DNA from: Anaeromyxobacter dehalogenans 2CP-1 | GTDB lineage: Bacteria; Myxococcota; Myxococcia; Myxococcales; Anaeromyxobacteraceae | Assembly (NCBI RefSeq): GCF_000022145.1 | Contig: NC_011891.1 | Span: forward strand, 4,012,501 to 4,076,500 | Length of the DNA: 64,000 nt | Direction: 5' to 3' | Shown: piece after piece, positions 38,617 through 46,221 of the stretch | How positions within the stretch are numbered: the first letter of the stretch is position 1 | How the letters are laid out: the number at the start of each line of letters is the position of its first letter | Notes under the pieces: generated by a model | Database searches by the model: none | Told to the model about the DNA's origin: nothing | Seen by the model: only the letters and a program-made list of their open reading frames with translations | Made by a program: the position numbers and the translations under genes

Positions 38617-39000
38617 ATGGAAGCCACCACCATCGCCGCCCCGGCCGTATCCTCCCCCGATCTGGGCATCCCGAACTTCGTCAGCCTGACCTCGAAGGCG
38701 ATCGAGATGGTGAAGGACGCCATCGCGCGCGAGGGCCTCGCGGGCTACGGCATCCGCGTCGGCGTGATGGGCGGCGGCTGCGCCGGGTTCCAGTACTCGA
38801 TGGACTTCGAGAAGGACCCGCGCGACGGCGACCTCTCGCTCGAGCAGGACGGCATCAAGCTCTACGTCGATCCGATGAGCTCGATGTACCTCCAGGGCGT
38901 GACCATCGACTACGTCGTGGGCCTGCAGGGCGCCGGGTTCAAGTTCAACAACCCGAACGCCCGCACCACCTGCGGCTGCGGCTCGTCCTTCTCGTACTAG
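38617..39000 (+). CDS. A-type iron-sulfur cluster carrier (ErpA/HesB family)
   Basis: 127 residues. The three cluster-binding cysteines are Cys55 (GGGCAGFQY), Cys119 and Cys121 (TTCGCGSSFSY), the exact HesB/ErpA signature. It delivers Fe-S clusters to target enzymes. Single gene with its own candidate promoter and a hairpin behind it; no isc or suf genes are in the window. Confidence 0.93.
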   Translation: MEATTIAAPAVSSPDLGIPNFVSLTSKAIEMVKDAIAREGLAGYGIRVGVMGGGCAGFQYSMDFEKDPRDGDLSLEQDGIKLYVDPMSSMYLQGVTIDYVVGLQGAGFKFNNPNARTTCGCGSSFSY

Positions 39001-39012
39001 GCATTCGCCTCG

Positions 39013-39047
39013 CCGGCCCGCGTGGCCGGGCGGTGCGCGCGGGCCGG
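39013..39047 (+). terminator. Hairpin after the Fe-S carrier gene
   Basis: CCGGCCCGCG (39013-39022) pairs perfectly with CGCGGGCCGG (39038-39047), 12 bases after the stop codon. No T-run. Confidence 0.45.
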
Positions 39048-39085
39048 AGGGGAGACCCTTCGGCCCTTCGCGTCTGGAGGAAGCG

Positions 39086-39742
39086 ATGCTCGTGGTCCGC
39101 CACGCGGTGGTCGGCCCGTTCGCGGCCAACTGCTGGCTCGCCGCCTGCGGGCGCACCGGCGAGGCCGTGCTGGTCGATCCCGGCGCCGAGGTGCACCGCG
39201 CGCTCGCGCTCGCCGATCCGTCCGGCTGGCGCATCACCCGGATCTTCTGCACCCACGGCCACATCGATCACGTGGGCGGCGGCGCCGAGGCCCGCGCCGC
39301 CACCGGCGCGCCGCTGCAGATCCACGCGGCCGACGACGCCTGGCTGGCGGCGCTGCCCCGCCAGGCCGAGATGTTCGGCTTCGATCCCGTGGAGGCGCCC
39401 GAGGTGGATCACCACCACGTGGACGGCGAGGCGTTCCGGGTGGGCGACTGCGAGGCGCAGGTGATCCACACGCCGGGGCACAGCGCCGGCTCGTGCAGCC
39501 TGTGGTTCCCCGGCGAGCAGATCCTGTTCACCGGCGACACGCTCTTCGCCGGCTCGGTCGGCCGCACCGACCTCCCCGGCGGCGACTTCGACGCGCTGGA
39601 GCGCTCGATCAAGGAGCGGCTGTTCCCGCTCGGCGACGCGGTGCGCTTCCACCCGGGCCACGGGCCGGCCGGCACGCTGGGCGAGGAGCGCCGCGCCAAC
39701 CCGTTCGTCGGCGAGTCGCCGCGGCGCGGCCGGTTCATCTAG
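39086..39742 (+). CDS. Metallo-beta-lactamase-fold hydrolase (glyoxalase-II-like)
   Basis: 218 residues. THGHIDHVGG (His57, His59, Asp61, His62) supplies the binuclear metal site, with later ligands in HTPGHSAGS, LFTGDTLFAGSVGRTDLPGG and FHPGHGPAGT. This is the compact glyoxalase-II-like type. Thioester or related hydrolysis is likely. Ends in a repeat region. Confidence 0.88.
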   Translation: MLVVRHAVVGPFAANCWLAACGRTGEAVLVDPGAEVHRALALADPSGWRITRIFCTHGHIDHVGGGAEARAATGAPLQIHAADDAWLAALPRQAEMFGFDPVEAPEVDHHHVDGEAFRVGDCEAQVIHTPGHSAGSCSLWFPGEQILFTGDTLFAGSVGRTDLPGGDFDALERSIKERLFPLGDAVRFHPGHGPAGTLGEERRANPFVGESPRRGRFI

Positions 39743-39848
39743 CGTCCCTCGACGCCGCTCCCTCGACTCCGCGCGGCCTCGCGGCCGCGCTACGCTCGGG
39801 ATGAGCGAGCGGAGTCGAAGGGTCGGGATGAGCGGACCGAGTCGAGGG
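39743..39848. repeat. Extragenic repeat with hairpin and tandem half-copies
   Basis: The whole gap between two convergent genes is repeat. CCCTCGACTCCGC (from 39760) pairs with GCGGAGTCGAAGGG (39809-39822), and TCGGGATGAGCG..AGTCGA.GGG occurs twice in tandem (39797-39822 and 39823-39848). Its right end abuts the fabI stop codon. It belongs to the dispersed class of repeats built around CTCGACTCCGC. Confidence 0.65.
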
Positions 39849-40673
39849 CTACGACATGCTCACCACGCCCATGATGTTCTGGCCGGCGTCCACGTGGAGG
39901 ATCTCGCCGGTCACGTTGCGGGCGAGGTCAGAGCACAGGTAGAGGGCGGCGCGGGCGCAGTCGTCCTGCTCGATGTTCCGGCGCAGCGGCGTCTTGTCGG
40001 CGTTCTCGCCGAGCATGGAGCGCATGCCCTTGATGCCGGCGGCGGCGAGCGTCTTGAGCGGGCCGGCGCTGATGGCGTTCACCCGGATGCCCTCCTGCCC
40101 GAGGTCCTCGGCCAGGTAGCGCGTCGAGCACTCCAGCGCGGCCTTCGCGACGCCCATCACGTTGTAGTTCCGGACCACCTTCTCGGCGCCGTAGTACGTG
40201 AGGCACACGATGGAGGCGCCCGGCTTCATCATCGGCTTGAACGCCCGGGCGAGGCCGATGAGCGAGTAGGCGGAGACGTCCAGCGCGATGCGCCAGGTCT
40301 CGCGGGTGGTGACGTCGGCGAAGCGGCCGTCGAGCGCCTCGCGCGGCGCGTAGCCGATCGAGTGCACCAGCACGTCCACCTGCGGCCAGATCTTGCCGAT
40401 CTCGGCCGCGGTGCGGGCGATGTCCTCGTCCTTCGCGACGTCGCAGTCGAGGATGGCCTTCGCGCCGGCCTGCTCGGCGAGCGGGCGCACCCGCTTGCCC
40501 ATCGCCTCGCCGGGATAGGTGAACGCCAGCTCGGCGCCCTCGGCGCGGAACGCCTCCGCGATGGCCCACGCGATGGACCGCTCGTTCGCGACGCCGGTGA
40601 TCAGCGCGCGCTTGCCCTTCATGATCCCGCCGAGCGGGAGGTGGGCAACCGCGGTCTCGTTCTGCTCGCTCAT
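39849..40673 (-). CDS. fabI: Enoyl-[acyl-carrier-protein] reductase (NADH)
   Basis: Last reduction of the fatty-acid elongation cycle. 274 residues, about 12 longer than E. coli FabI because of an N-terminal extension before MKGKRALITGVANERSIAW. The catalytic Tyr-x6-Lys is in NYNVMGVAK, and RVNAISAGPLKTLAA is conserved. An alternative start at the internal Met (MKGKR) would give the usual length. ATG overlaps the stop of the upstream TPR gene by four bases. Confidence 0.95.
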   Translation of the reverse strand: MSEQNETAVAHLPLGGIMKGKRALITGVANERSIAWAIAEAFRAEGAELAFTYPGEAMGKRVRPLAEQAGAKAILDCDVAKDEDIARTAAEIGKIWPQVDVLVHSIGYAPREALDGRFADVTTRETWRIALDVSAYSLIGLARAFKPMMKPGASIVCLTYYGAEKVVRNYNVMGVAKAALECSTRYLAEDLGQEGIRVNAISAGPLKTLAAAGIKGMRSMLGENADKTPLRRNIEQDDCARAALYLCSDLARNVTGEILHVDAGQNIMGVVSMS

Positions 40674-41005
40674 CCTTGAGCTCCTCTGGCGCGGACCGCG
40701 TCGAGCGCCTGGGTCAGCTCGCTCACCGCGTGTCCGTCCTGCTTGCGGGTCGCCACGGCGACCCCGTCCTGGTAGGCCTGCGCCGCCTCGCCGTCACGCC
40801 CCAGCGTCTCGAGCACCTGCCCGAGCATCAGGTAGGTCGGCACGTAGTCCGGAACGCGGCGGCCGAGCTCGCGGAACTCCTGCGCCGCCTCCTCGCCGTG
40901 GCCCGCGGATCGCAGGGCCATGGCGAGGGAGTAGCGTGCGAAGGGGTCGTCCGGGCTCTTCTCGACGAACTTGCGAAACGTCTCGAGCCGCTGGTCCGGG
41001 GTCAT
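40670..41005 (-). CDS. Small tetratricopeptide-repeat protein
   Basis: 111 residues with two to three TPR-like helix pairs (DDPFARYSLAMALRSAGHGEEAAQEF; VPTYLMLGQVLETLGRDGEAAQAY). A protein-interaction module, cytosolic, of unknown partner. It overlaps fabI by four bases, so it is translationally coupled to fatty-acid synthesis. Confidence 0.8.
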   Translation of the reverse strand: MTPDQRLETFRKFVEKSPDDPFARYSLAMALRSAGHGEEAAQEFRELGRRVPDYVPTYLMLGQVLETLGRDGEAAQAYQDGVAVATRKQDGHAVSELTQALDAVRARGAQG

Positions 41006-41067
41006 GAGCCGGCCGTTTTAACCCGGATCACCCCATCGGTTCCAGCGCTCCGCGCTACACTCGACGC

Positions 41068-41670
41068 ATGGCGTCGATCCGCATCGCCGGCTGCACCGGG
41101 GCGCTCGTGGCGGGCGGGAAGGCCACGCGGATGGGCGGCCTCCCCAAAGGGCTGCTCCAGGTGGACGGCGAGCCCATCGCCGCCCGCGCGCTGCGCCTGT
41201 TCCGCGCCCTGTTCGACGACGCGCTCGTGGTCGCGAACGATCCGGTGCCGTACGCCGCGCTCGGCGCGCGCGTGATCCCCGACGCCCTCCCGGGCAAGGG
41301 CGCGCCGTCCGGCGTGCACGCCGCGCTCGCCGCCGCGTCCACGCCGTGGATCTTCACCGCCGCGTGCGACATGCCCTTCCTCGCCGAGGCGCCCATCGGG
41401 TTCCTGGCCGGGCTGCGGGCCGGCGCGCCGGCGGTGGTGGTGCGCTGGGGCGGGCGGTTGCAGCCGCTGCACGCGCTCTGGTCGCGCGCCTGCCTGCCGG
41501 TGCTCGAGGCGGAGCTGCGCGCCGGGGATCCCTCGCTGCAGGGCCTCGCGCGGCGCGTGGGCGCGCGGGTGGTGGAGGAGGCGGAGTGGCGCGCGGTGGA
41601 TCCGCTCGGCCGGGCGTTCGAGAACGCGAACACGCCCGAGGACGCCGCGCGGCTCGGGCTCTCGCGCTGA
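41068..41670 (+). CDS. mobA: Molybdenum cofactor guanylyltransferase
   Basis: 200 residues. The nucleotide-binding loop GALVAGGKATRMGGLPKGLL (split from residue 11), AACDMPFL and the late NTPEDAARLG are MobA features. It links GMP to molybdopterin to form the bis-MGD cofactor. Length is normal. Transcribed away from fabI and convergent with crcB. Confidence 0.88.
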   Translation: MASIRIAGCTGALVAGGKATRMGGLPKGLLQVDGEPIAARALRLFRALFDDALVVANDPVPYAALGARVIPDALPGKGAPSGVHAALAAASTPWIFTAACDMPFLAEAPIGFLAGLRAGAPAVVVRWGGRLQPLHALWSRACLPVLEAELRAGDPSLQGLARRVGARVVEEAEWRAVDPLGRAFENANTPEDAARLGLSR

Positions 41671-41679
41671 GCGAGCCGC

Positions 41680-42060
41680 TCACCCCGCCAGCCAGCGCAC
41701 CAGCAGCGTGGCGGCGAACGCGGCCGCGAGGCAGCCCAGGACCGTGGCGAGCAGGTAGGCGGCGGCGGCCGCCAGCCGGCCCTGCTCCACGAGCGCGAGC
41801 GTCTCGTAGTTGAAGGACGAGTAGGTGGTGAAGCCGCCCATGACCCCGGCCGCCAGGAACAGCCGCAGGTCGGGCGGGACCGCCTCGCTCTGCAGCGAGG
41901 CGGTCATGATCCCGGCGAGCAGGAACGAGCCGGACACGTTCACGAGCAGGGTGCCGCGTGGGAAGTCCGGGCCGAACGCCCGCAGCGCCCACGCGGACGT
42001 CAGGTAGCGCGCGCCGCTCCCGAGCGCGCCGCCGAGGCAGACGAGGAGGAGGCGGGCCAC
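41680..42060 (-). CDS. crcB: Fluoride efflux channel CrcB/Fluc
   Basis: 126 residues with four hydrophobic helices. [30 protein letters not shown] and [12 protein letters not shown] are the conserved Fluc pore motifs. Functions as an antiparallel dimer; one gene suggests a homodimer. GTG start at 42060 gives the standard length. No fluoride riboswitch motif is seen upstream. Confidence 0.94.
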   Translation of the reverse strand: MARLLLVCLGGALGSGARYLTSAWALRAFGPDFPRGTLLVNVSGSFLLAGIMTASLQSEAVPPDLRLFLAAGVMGGFTTYSSFNYETLALVEQGRLAAAAAYLLATVLGCLAAAFAATLLVRWLAG

Positions 42061-42103
42061 GCGTCCGTTTACCGCGGCGGTGCGCTCACGGCAACCGCGC
42101 GCC

Positions 42104-42481
42104 TCACTCCTTGCCGGCCGCGCGCCAGCCCTCGACCGTGAGCCCGTCGAGCTCGCGGGCGTAGGTGGTGGCGTCGAACGTGCGCCCCTCCAGCGCGGCG
42201 CTGGCGGCGTTCGCGACGAGCAGGCCGACGGCGTGCACGGCCTCGTGCCGGGGCAGCCCGCCCGCCACGAGCCGCTCCAGCGCGCGGCGCGCCTCCGGCG
42301 GCTCGCCGCTCGCGAGCTGCGCCTCGACCACCAGGTGCAGGGCCGCGTGCAGGCGCGGCTTCGGCATGCGCGCGTGCGAGGCCAGGCCGGCGTGGTGCGC
42401 CTCGACGGCACGGAGGCGCTCGTCCTCGTCCGCGGCGAGCCAGGCGCTCGGGTCGGGGGCGTGATCGGCGTCGTAGTCCAC
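42104..42481 (-). CDS. DUF1841-like helical protein
   Basis: 125 residues. [33 protein letters not shown] followed by [24 protein letters not shown] (quoted across two motifs) matches the pattern of DUF1841, a small all-helical family of unknown function with conserved His residues. The GTG at 42481 is supported by GGAGGA directly upstream. Same strand as crcB, 43 bases before it. Confidence 0.68.
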   Translation of the reverse strand: MDYDADHAPDPSAWLAADEDERLRAVEAHHAGLASHARMPKPRLHAALHLVVEAQLASGEPPEARRALERLVAGGLPRHEAVHAVGLLVANAASAALEGRTFDATTYARELDGLTVEGWRAAGKE

Positions 42482-42571
42482 GGTTCCTCCGCGGGCGGGA
42501 TCCTGCTCGGGAGCGCCCGCCGGGGCAAGGCCCGCACGGCGCGCGGGCGCGCTCCGCGATACCATGCCGCC

Positions 42572-42955
42572 ATGCCCGGACGCACGCTCGCCGCCGCCGC
42601 CCTCGCCGCCGCCCTCGCGCTCGGCTGCCGCACGCCCGAGCAGAAGCTCCTCGACACCCGCCGCGAGCTCCGCACCACGCTCGACGACCTCTACGCCGAC
42701 TACCGCGAGGCGGCGGCGCCGGAGGGCGGCGAGGACGGCGGGGTGATCGGCCGGCTGTTCGGCGAGGTGGACCGGAGCTGGTTCGAGCAGCAGTGCCTGG
42801 CGCTCGGGCGCGGCGAGCGTCCGGTGGGGATGTCGGGGCGGCTGGAGACGTTCCTGCGCGAGCGGGGCAACGCGCGCGCCTGCCGGAAGGCGGCCGACCT
42901 GCAGCTGGAGATCGACGGGCTCGAGCGCGAGACCGGCGGGCGCGAGGCGAGGTAG
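42572..42955 (+). CDS. Predicted lipoprotein
   Basis: 127 residues. The signal sequence ends in LALGC, a good lipobox (Cys19). The rest is predicted helical ([40 protein letters not shown]) with two more Cys. No family recognised. Separated from the next, convergent gene by a hairpin. Confidence 0.68.
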   Translation: MPGRTLAAAALAAALALGCRTPEQKLLDTRRELRTTLDDLYADYREAAAPEGGEDGGVIGRLFGEVDRSWFEQQCLALGRGERPVGMSGRLETFLRERGNARACRKAADLQLEIDGLERETGGREAR

Positions 42956-42969
42956 CCCCGAGGCGGGGC
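42955..42969. terminator. Short bidirectional hairpin
   Basis: GCCCCG-AGG-CGGGGC sits exactly at the stop codon of the lipoprotein gene, before the convergent metalloprotease-like gene; CGGC/GCCG follows it. Confidence 0.4.
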
Positions 42970-42972
42970 GGC

Positions 42973-43494
42973 TCAGCCGCCGGGCAGGTGCCGCCAGACG
43001 CTCGGGTACAGCTCGCAGGGCGCGCTGCCGTCCGGGTAGCCGATGCGGCCGGCCAGCTCCTGCGCCACGCGGTCGAAGTCCATCCAGCGCGGATCGCGGT
43101 GGTCGCGGTCGCCGATCACCGCGTGGCCGATCTCGTGCACGAGCACCGTCGCCTCCACGCAGCGGAACGTGCCGATCGACGGATCGCGCGTGGTGAGGCG
43201 GATGTCGCCGTCGAAGCAGCCGAGCGCGGTCCCCATGCCGCCGCAGGTCACGAACTGCTCGTCCTGGAACGTGATGGTCCGGTGCGCGAGCGCCTTCCAG
43301 TCGCCGCCCCAGTACGCGAGCGCGGCGGACATGGTGGACTCGAGGCGGCGCGCGAAGTCGGGGTGGTGCGCGAACGGCGCGGTGGTGTCGACCACGACCG
43401 CGGTCTGGTGCACGACGAGGTCCGGCCCCCGCCCACAGGACGTGGACACCGTCAGCAGGAGCAGGGCTGGAATCGCGACGCGCACCGCACGCAC
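42973..43494 (-). CDS. Exported zincin-like metalloprotease candidate
   Basis: 173 residues from the GTG at 43494. The signal sequence runs into LLLLTVSTSC, a weak lipobox. VLVHEIGHAVIGD carries HExxH, the zinc site of zincins, with later His/Asp (DRDHRDPRWMD) as possible third ligands. Four other Cys may form disulfides. Small for a protease, so it could be an inactive or very specific enzyme. Starts at 43503 and 43485 are also possible. Confidence 0.62.
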   Translation of the reverse strand: MRAVRVAIPALLLLTVSTSCGRGPDLVVHQTAVVVDTTAPFAHHPDFARRLESTMSAALAYWGGDWKALAHRTITFQDEQFVTCGGMGTALGCFDGDIRLTTRDPSIGTFRCVEATVLVHEIGHAVIGDRDHRDPRWMDFDRVAQELAGRIGYPDGSAPCELYPSVWRHLPGG

Positions 43495-43732
43495 CCCGTG
43501 AACCGTGGAGTGAAGCGTAGGCGTCGGTGCGTGCAGCGGGTAGCCACTGCTACCGTGACACACGACCTCCGGACGCGATCCGGGTGCGGCACCACGGGAC
43601 ACCGCGGCGAGGTGACACGGATCGGCGGCATCACCGGGGCGATGCGCCACGATCCCGCGGTGCGTCACGGCCTCCGCCGCGCCGATCCGCCGGCGCTTCG
43701 CGGCTCATAGCGCCTCCCGTTCGCGTGGGGCC

Positions 43733-43864
43733 CGTCGCGAGGCACACGATGGCGTCGCCGAGCCGGGCACACGAGGACCGAGCAGCGCAGGCGTGCCCCT
43801 AGGCACGTCGAGCAGCGCAGGGACGAGTCTGCCCGGCGCAGGCAGCCAGCGTGCGCCGCAGCAG
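43733..43864. repeat. 132-bp dispersed structured repeat, copy 1
   Basis: Identical to 61864-61995 at 131 of 132 positions. It can fold: GCCGGGCA (43762-43769) pairs with TGCCCGGC (43830-43837), enclosing a hairpin CGTGCC-CCTA-GGCACG (43792-43807) flanked by direct repeats CGAGCAGCGCAGG (43779-43791, 43809-43821). The only difference between the copies is in the 4-base loop. It occupies most of the gene-free gap 43495-43889; the remainder of the gap shows no gene. Confidence 0.88.
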
Positions 43865-43889
43865 GGCTCCACGTGAATGGGCGGCGCTG

Positions 43890-44651
43890 TCAGACCCGGG
43901 CGCGCACCGCGATGGCCCGGGCCGGCAGCGTGAACGCGCCGGAGGGGCGCCCCAGCCGCTCCCAGCAGCCGTCGCGGAGCAGCGCCTGCTGGCCCGGCGG
44001 CTGGGCGGCCAGGTAGGCGCCCATGGGTCCGATGCCGGCGCCCAGCGAGCGCCACAGGTCCTCGTCGAAGTCCTCGTACCGCGCCTCGACCTCCAGCGTC
44101 CCGGCGCGGATCTCGCGGAAGCCGGCGCGGGCGAACAGCGCCTGCAGCTCCGGGAGCCGCCGGAACGGGATCCGCGCGTCGTCCGGCGCGGCGGGATCGA
44201 GCGCGATGGCCGCGTCCCAGAACGCGGTCGCGAGCGCGAGCCCGCTCGCCTCGAACGTGCACGCCGCCACCACGCCGCCCGGGCGCACCACGCGGCCGAG
44301 CTCCGCCGCCATCCCGTCCGGCTCCTTCACGAACGAGAGCACGAGCTGCGAGAGCGCCGCCGCGAACGCGCGGTCCTCGAACGGCAGGGCCTCGCCGGAG
44401 GCGCGCCGCACGTCGGCGCCGGGCACGCGCGCACGGCACGCCTCCACGAACGGCTCCGAGGGATCGACCGCCGCCACCTGCGCGCTCCCGAGCCGCTCCG
44501 CGAGCGCCGCGGCGAGGTTGCCCGGGCCGCAGCCCACGTCGAGCGCGGGCCCCTCCGCCACGCCGGCGAAGTCGATGAAGCGCGGCGCGAGCGGCCGCGA
44601 GTAGCGGCCCATGAAGCGGTCGTAGGCCGCGGCGGGGACGGCGAAGGTCAT
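43890..44651 (-). CDS. SAM-dependent methyltransferase
   Basis: 253 residues, class I fold. Motif I is LDVGCGPGNLAAAL (about 38-51), then QVAAVDPSEPF, DVRRASGEALPFED and the C-terminal strands. UbiE/Methyltransf_11 type; substrate unknown. The N-terminus YDRFMGRYSRPLAPRF resembles small-molecule methyltransferases. Monocistronic between a repeat and the DksA-like gene. Confidence 0.85.
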   Translation of the reverse strand: MTFAVPAAAYDRFMGRYSRPLAPRFIDFAGVAEGPALDVGCGPGNLAAALAERLGSAQVAAVDPSEPFVEACRARVPGADVRRASGEALPFEDRAFAAALSQLVLSFVKEPDGMAAELGRVVRPGGVVAACTFEASGLALATAFWDAAIALDPAAPDDARIPFRRLPELQALFARAGFREIRAGTLEVEARYEDFDEDLWRSLGAGIGPMGAYLAAQPPGQQALLRDGCWERLGRPSGAFTLPARAIAVRARV

Positions 44652-44717
44652 GCGCCGAGGGAGCGCACGGGGCGGTGCGCCGTCAACCGGCCTCCCCTGG
44701 CGAGTCGCCTCGCCGCC

Positions 44718-45065
44718 TCACTCCTCGTCTTCGGCCGCGACGCGGGTCCAGGGCACCGCCGCGAGGCGCGGGTACGCGATGGGCTCGCCGGTGCGCTCGC
44801 TCACGCCGTACGTGCCCGCGTCCAGCTTCGCGAGCGCGCGCTCGATGTCGGCGAGCAGCGCGCGCTCGCGCTCCGCCACACCCAGGTGGTGGGCGGCCTC
44901 GGTCGAGCGCTGAGCGACCTCCTCCGGCTCGGTGCGCTCGCCCTCTGCCGGCACGTCCTCGACCGGCGTCGCGAGCAGGCGCTGCACGCGCCTGCGCTCC
45001 GCCTCGAGCTTCCCGCGGAGCGTCTCGAGCTGCGCCGGGGTGAGCCCCGCTGCGCTGCGCACCAT
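44718..45065 (-). CDS. DksA/TraR-like protein lacking the zinc-finger cysteines
   Basis: 115 residues. The N-terminal coiled coil and the C-terminal segment KLDAGTYGVSERTGEPIAYPRLAAVPW align with DksA family sequence around the finger (GTYGxCxxCGxxIxxxRLxAxPxxxxC), but every Cys is replaced. The fold may be held without zinc, as in known Cys-poor DksA2-type proteins. GGAGAGGAGG precedes the ATG. A Cys4 relative is at 28630-28998. Confidence 0.78.
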   Translation of the reverse strand: MVRSAAGLTPAQLETLRGKLEAERRRVQRLLATPVEDVPAEGERTEPEEVAQRSTEAAHHLGVAERERALLADIERALAKLDAGTYGVSERTGEPIAYPRLAAVPWTRVAAEDEE

Positions 45066-45186
45066 GACCGTCCTCCTCTCCGGCTCCCCTCGCGCGGGGG
45101 AACGTGATCAGCATAGTCTTCCGCGCCGCGTCCGCCGCGTCCCCCGCAGGCCTGCGCCATCGCGCACCTCCGCCCGCAGCGCGCGG

Positions 45187-46110
45187 TCAGCGGATCCGCA
45201 CCCCTGGCGGCCGCTCCGGCAGCGGGATGGGGTCCCGCTCACCGGGGATGGACGCGAACCGCCCGGCCCGCCAGTCGGCCGCTGCCTGCTCGATCCGGTC
45301 CCTGGAGCTTGAGACGAAGTTCCACCAGACGTGGCGCTCGCCGTCGATGGGCTCGCCGCCGAGCAGCAGCACGCGCGACGTCGACGGCGCGCGCAGCACC
45401 ACCGGCGCCCCGCGGCGCAGCACCAGGAGCTGCCCGGCCGGGAAGCGAGCCCCGTCCGCCTCGATCTCGCCGCTCGCCACCAGGATCGTCCGCTCCTCCT
45501 GGTCCGCCGGCACCTCGAGGCGCGCACCCGCGGCGAGCGCGGCGTCCACGTAGAGCGTCTCGGAGAGGACCCTCACCGGCGAGCGCGCGCCGGCGAACGC
45601 GCCGGCGATCACCCGCAGGCGCACCCCGCCCTCCTCCAGCGTCGGGAGCGCCTCGGCGGCGACGTGCGCGAACGACGGCTCGTCCTCCTCGTGGGCGCGC
45701 GGCAGCGCCACCCAGCTCTGGATCCCGGACAGCCGGCCGCCGGCCGCCCTCGCGGCGGGCGGCGTCCGCTCGGAGTGCGCGATCCCGCGCCCGGCGGTCA
45801 TCCAGTTCACCGCGCCGGGCGCGATCACCTGCACCGAGCCGAGGCTGTCGCGGTGCAGCAGCTCGCCCTCGAAGAGATACGTGACGGTGGCGAGCCCGAC
45901 GTGCGGATGCGGGGCGACGTCGAGCCCGTCTCCGCCGCGGAACAGGACCGGCCCCATCTCGTCGAGGAACACGAACGGCCCCACCATCCGCCGCTGCATG
46001 GCGGGCAGCACGCGCCCGACCCTCACCCCGGCGAGCTCGCGCGTGCGCGGGACCAGCACCGTCTCGATCGCCGGCCCGGCCCGGTCCGCCCTCGCCGCAT
46101 CCTCCGCCAT
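45187..46110 (-). CDS. Pirin family protein
   Basis: 307 residues, two cupin domains. The metal ligands are in [21 protein letters not shown] (split) and [25 protein letters not shown] is the pirin signature. Bacterial pirins bind iron and some have quercetinase activity. ATG at 46110 is preceded by GAGG; an in-frame GTG at 46119 is also possible. Divergent from the DUF748 gene. Confidence 0.92.
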   Translation of the reverse strand: MAEDAARADRAGPAIETVLVPRTRELAGVRVGRVLPAMQRRMVGPFVFLDEMGPVLFRGGDGLDVAPHPHVGLATVTYLFEGELLHRDSLGSVQVIAPGAVNWMTAGRGIAHSERTPPAARAAGGRLSGIQSWVALPRAHEEDEPSFAHVAAEALPTLEEGGVRLRVIAGAFAGARSPVRVLSETLYVDAALAAGARLEVPADQEERTILVASGEIEADGARFPAGQLLVLRRGAPVVLRAPSTSRVLLLGGEPIDGERHVWWNFVSSSRDRIEQAAADWRAGRFASIPGERDPIPLPERPPGVRIR

Positions 46111-46221
46111 GGCAGTCACCTCGGCGCCGGGGCGCGTGCACCGGGCCGCCGCTCCGATGGTGCGGGGTCTCCCGGATCCCCGGCTTGCGCGCCGCGCCCT
46201 CCGGAGGTTTAAGGGGCGACC

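Noticed and set aside
42061-42103. Possible fluoride riboswitch before crcB
   Set aside because: The 43-bp gap lacks the conserved riboswitch core and is too short.
43733-43864. Short open frames within the 132-bp repeat
   Set aside because: Both copies give similar short peptides on each strand only because the DNA is the same; there is no ribosome site or domain.
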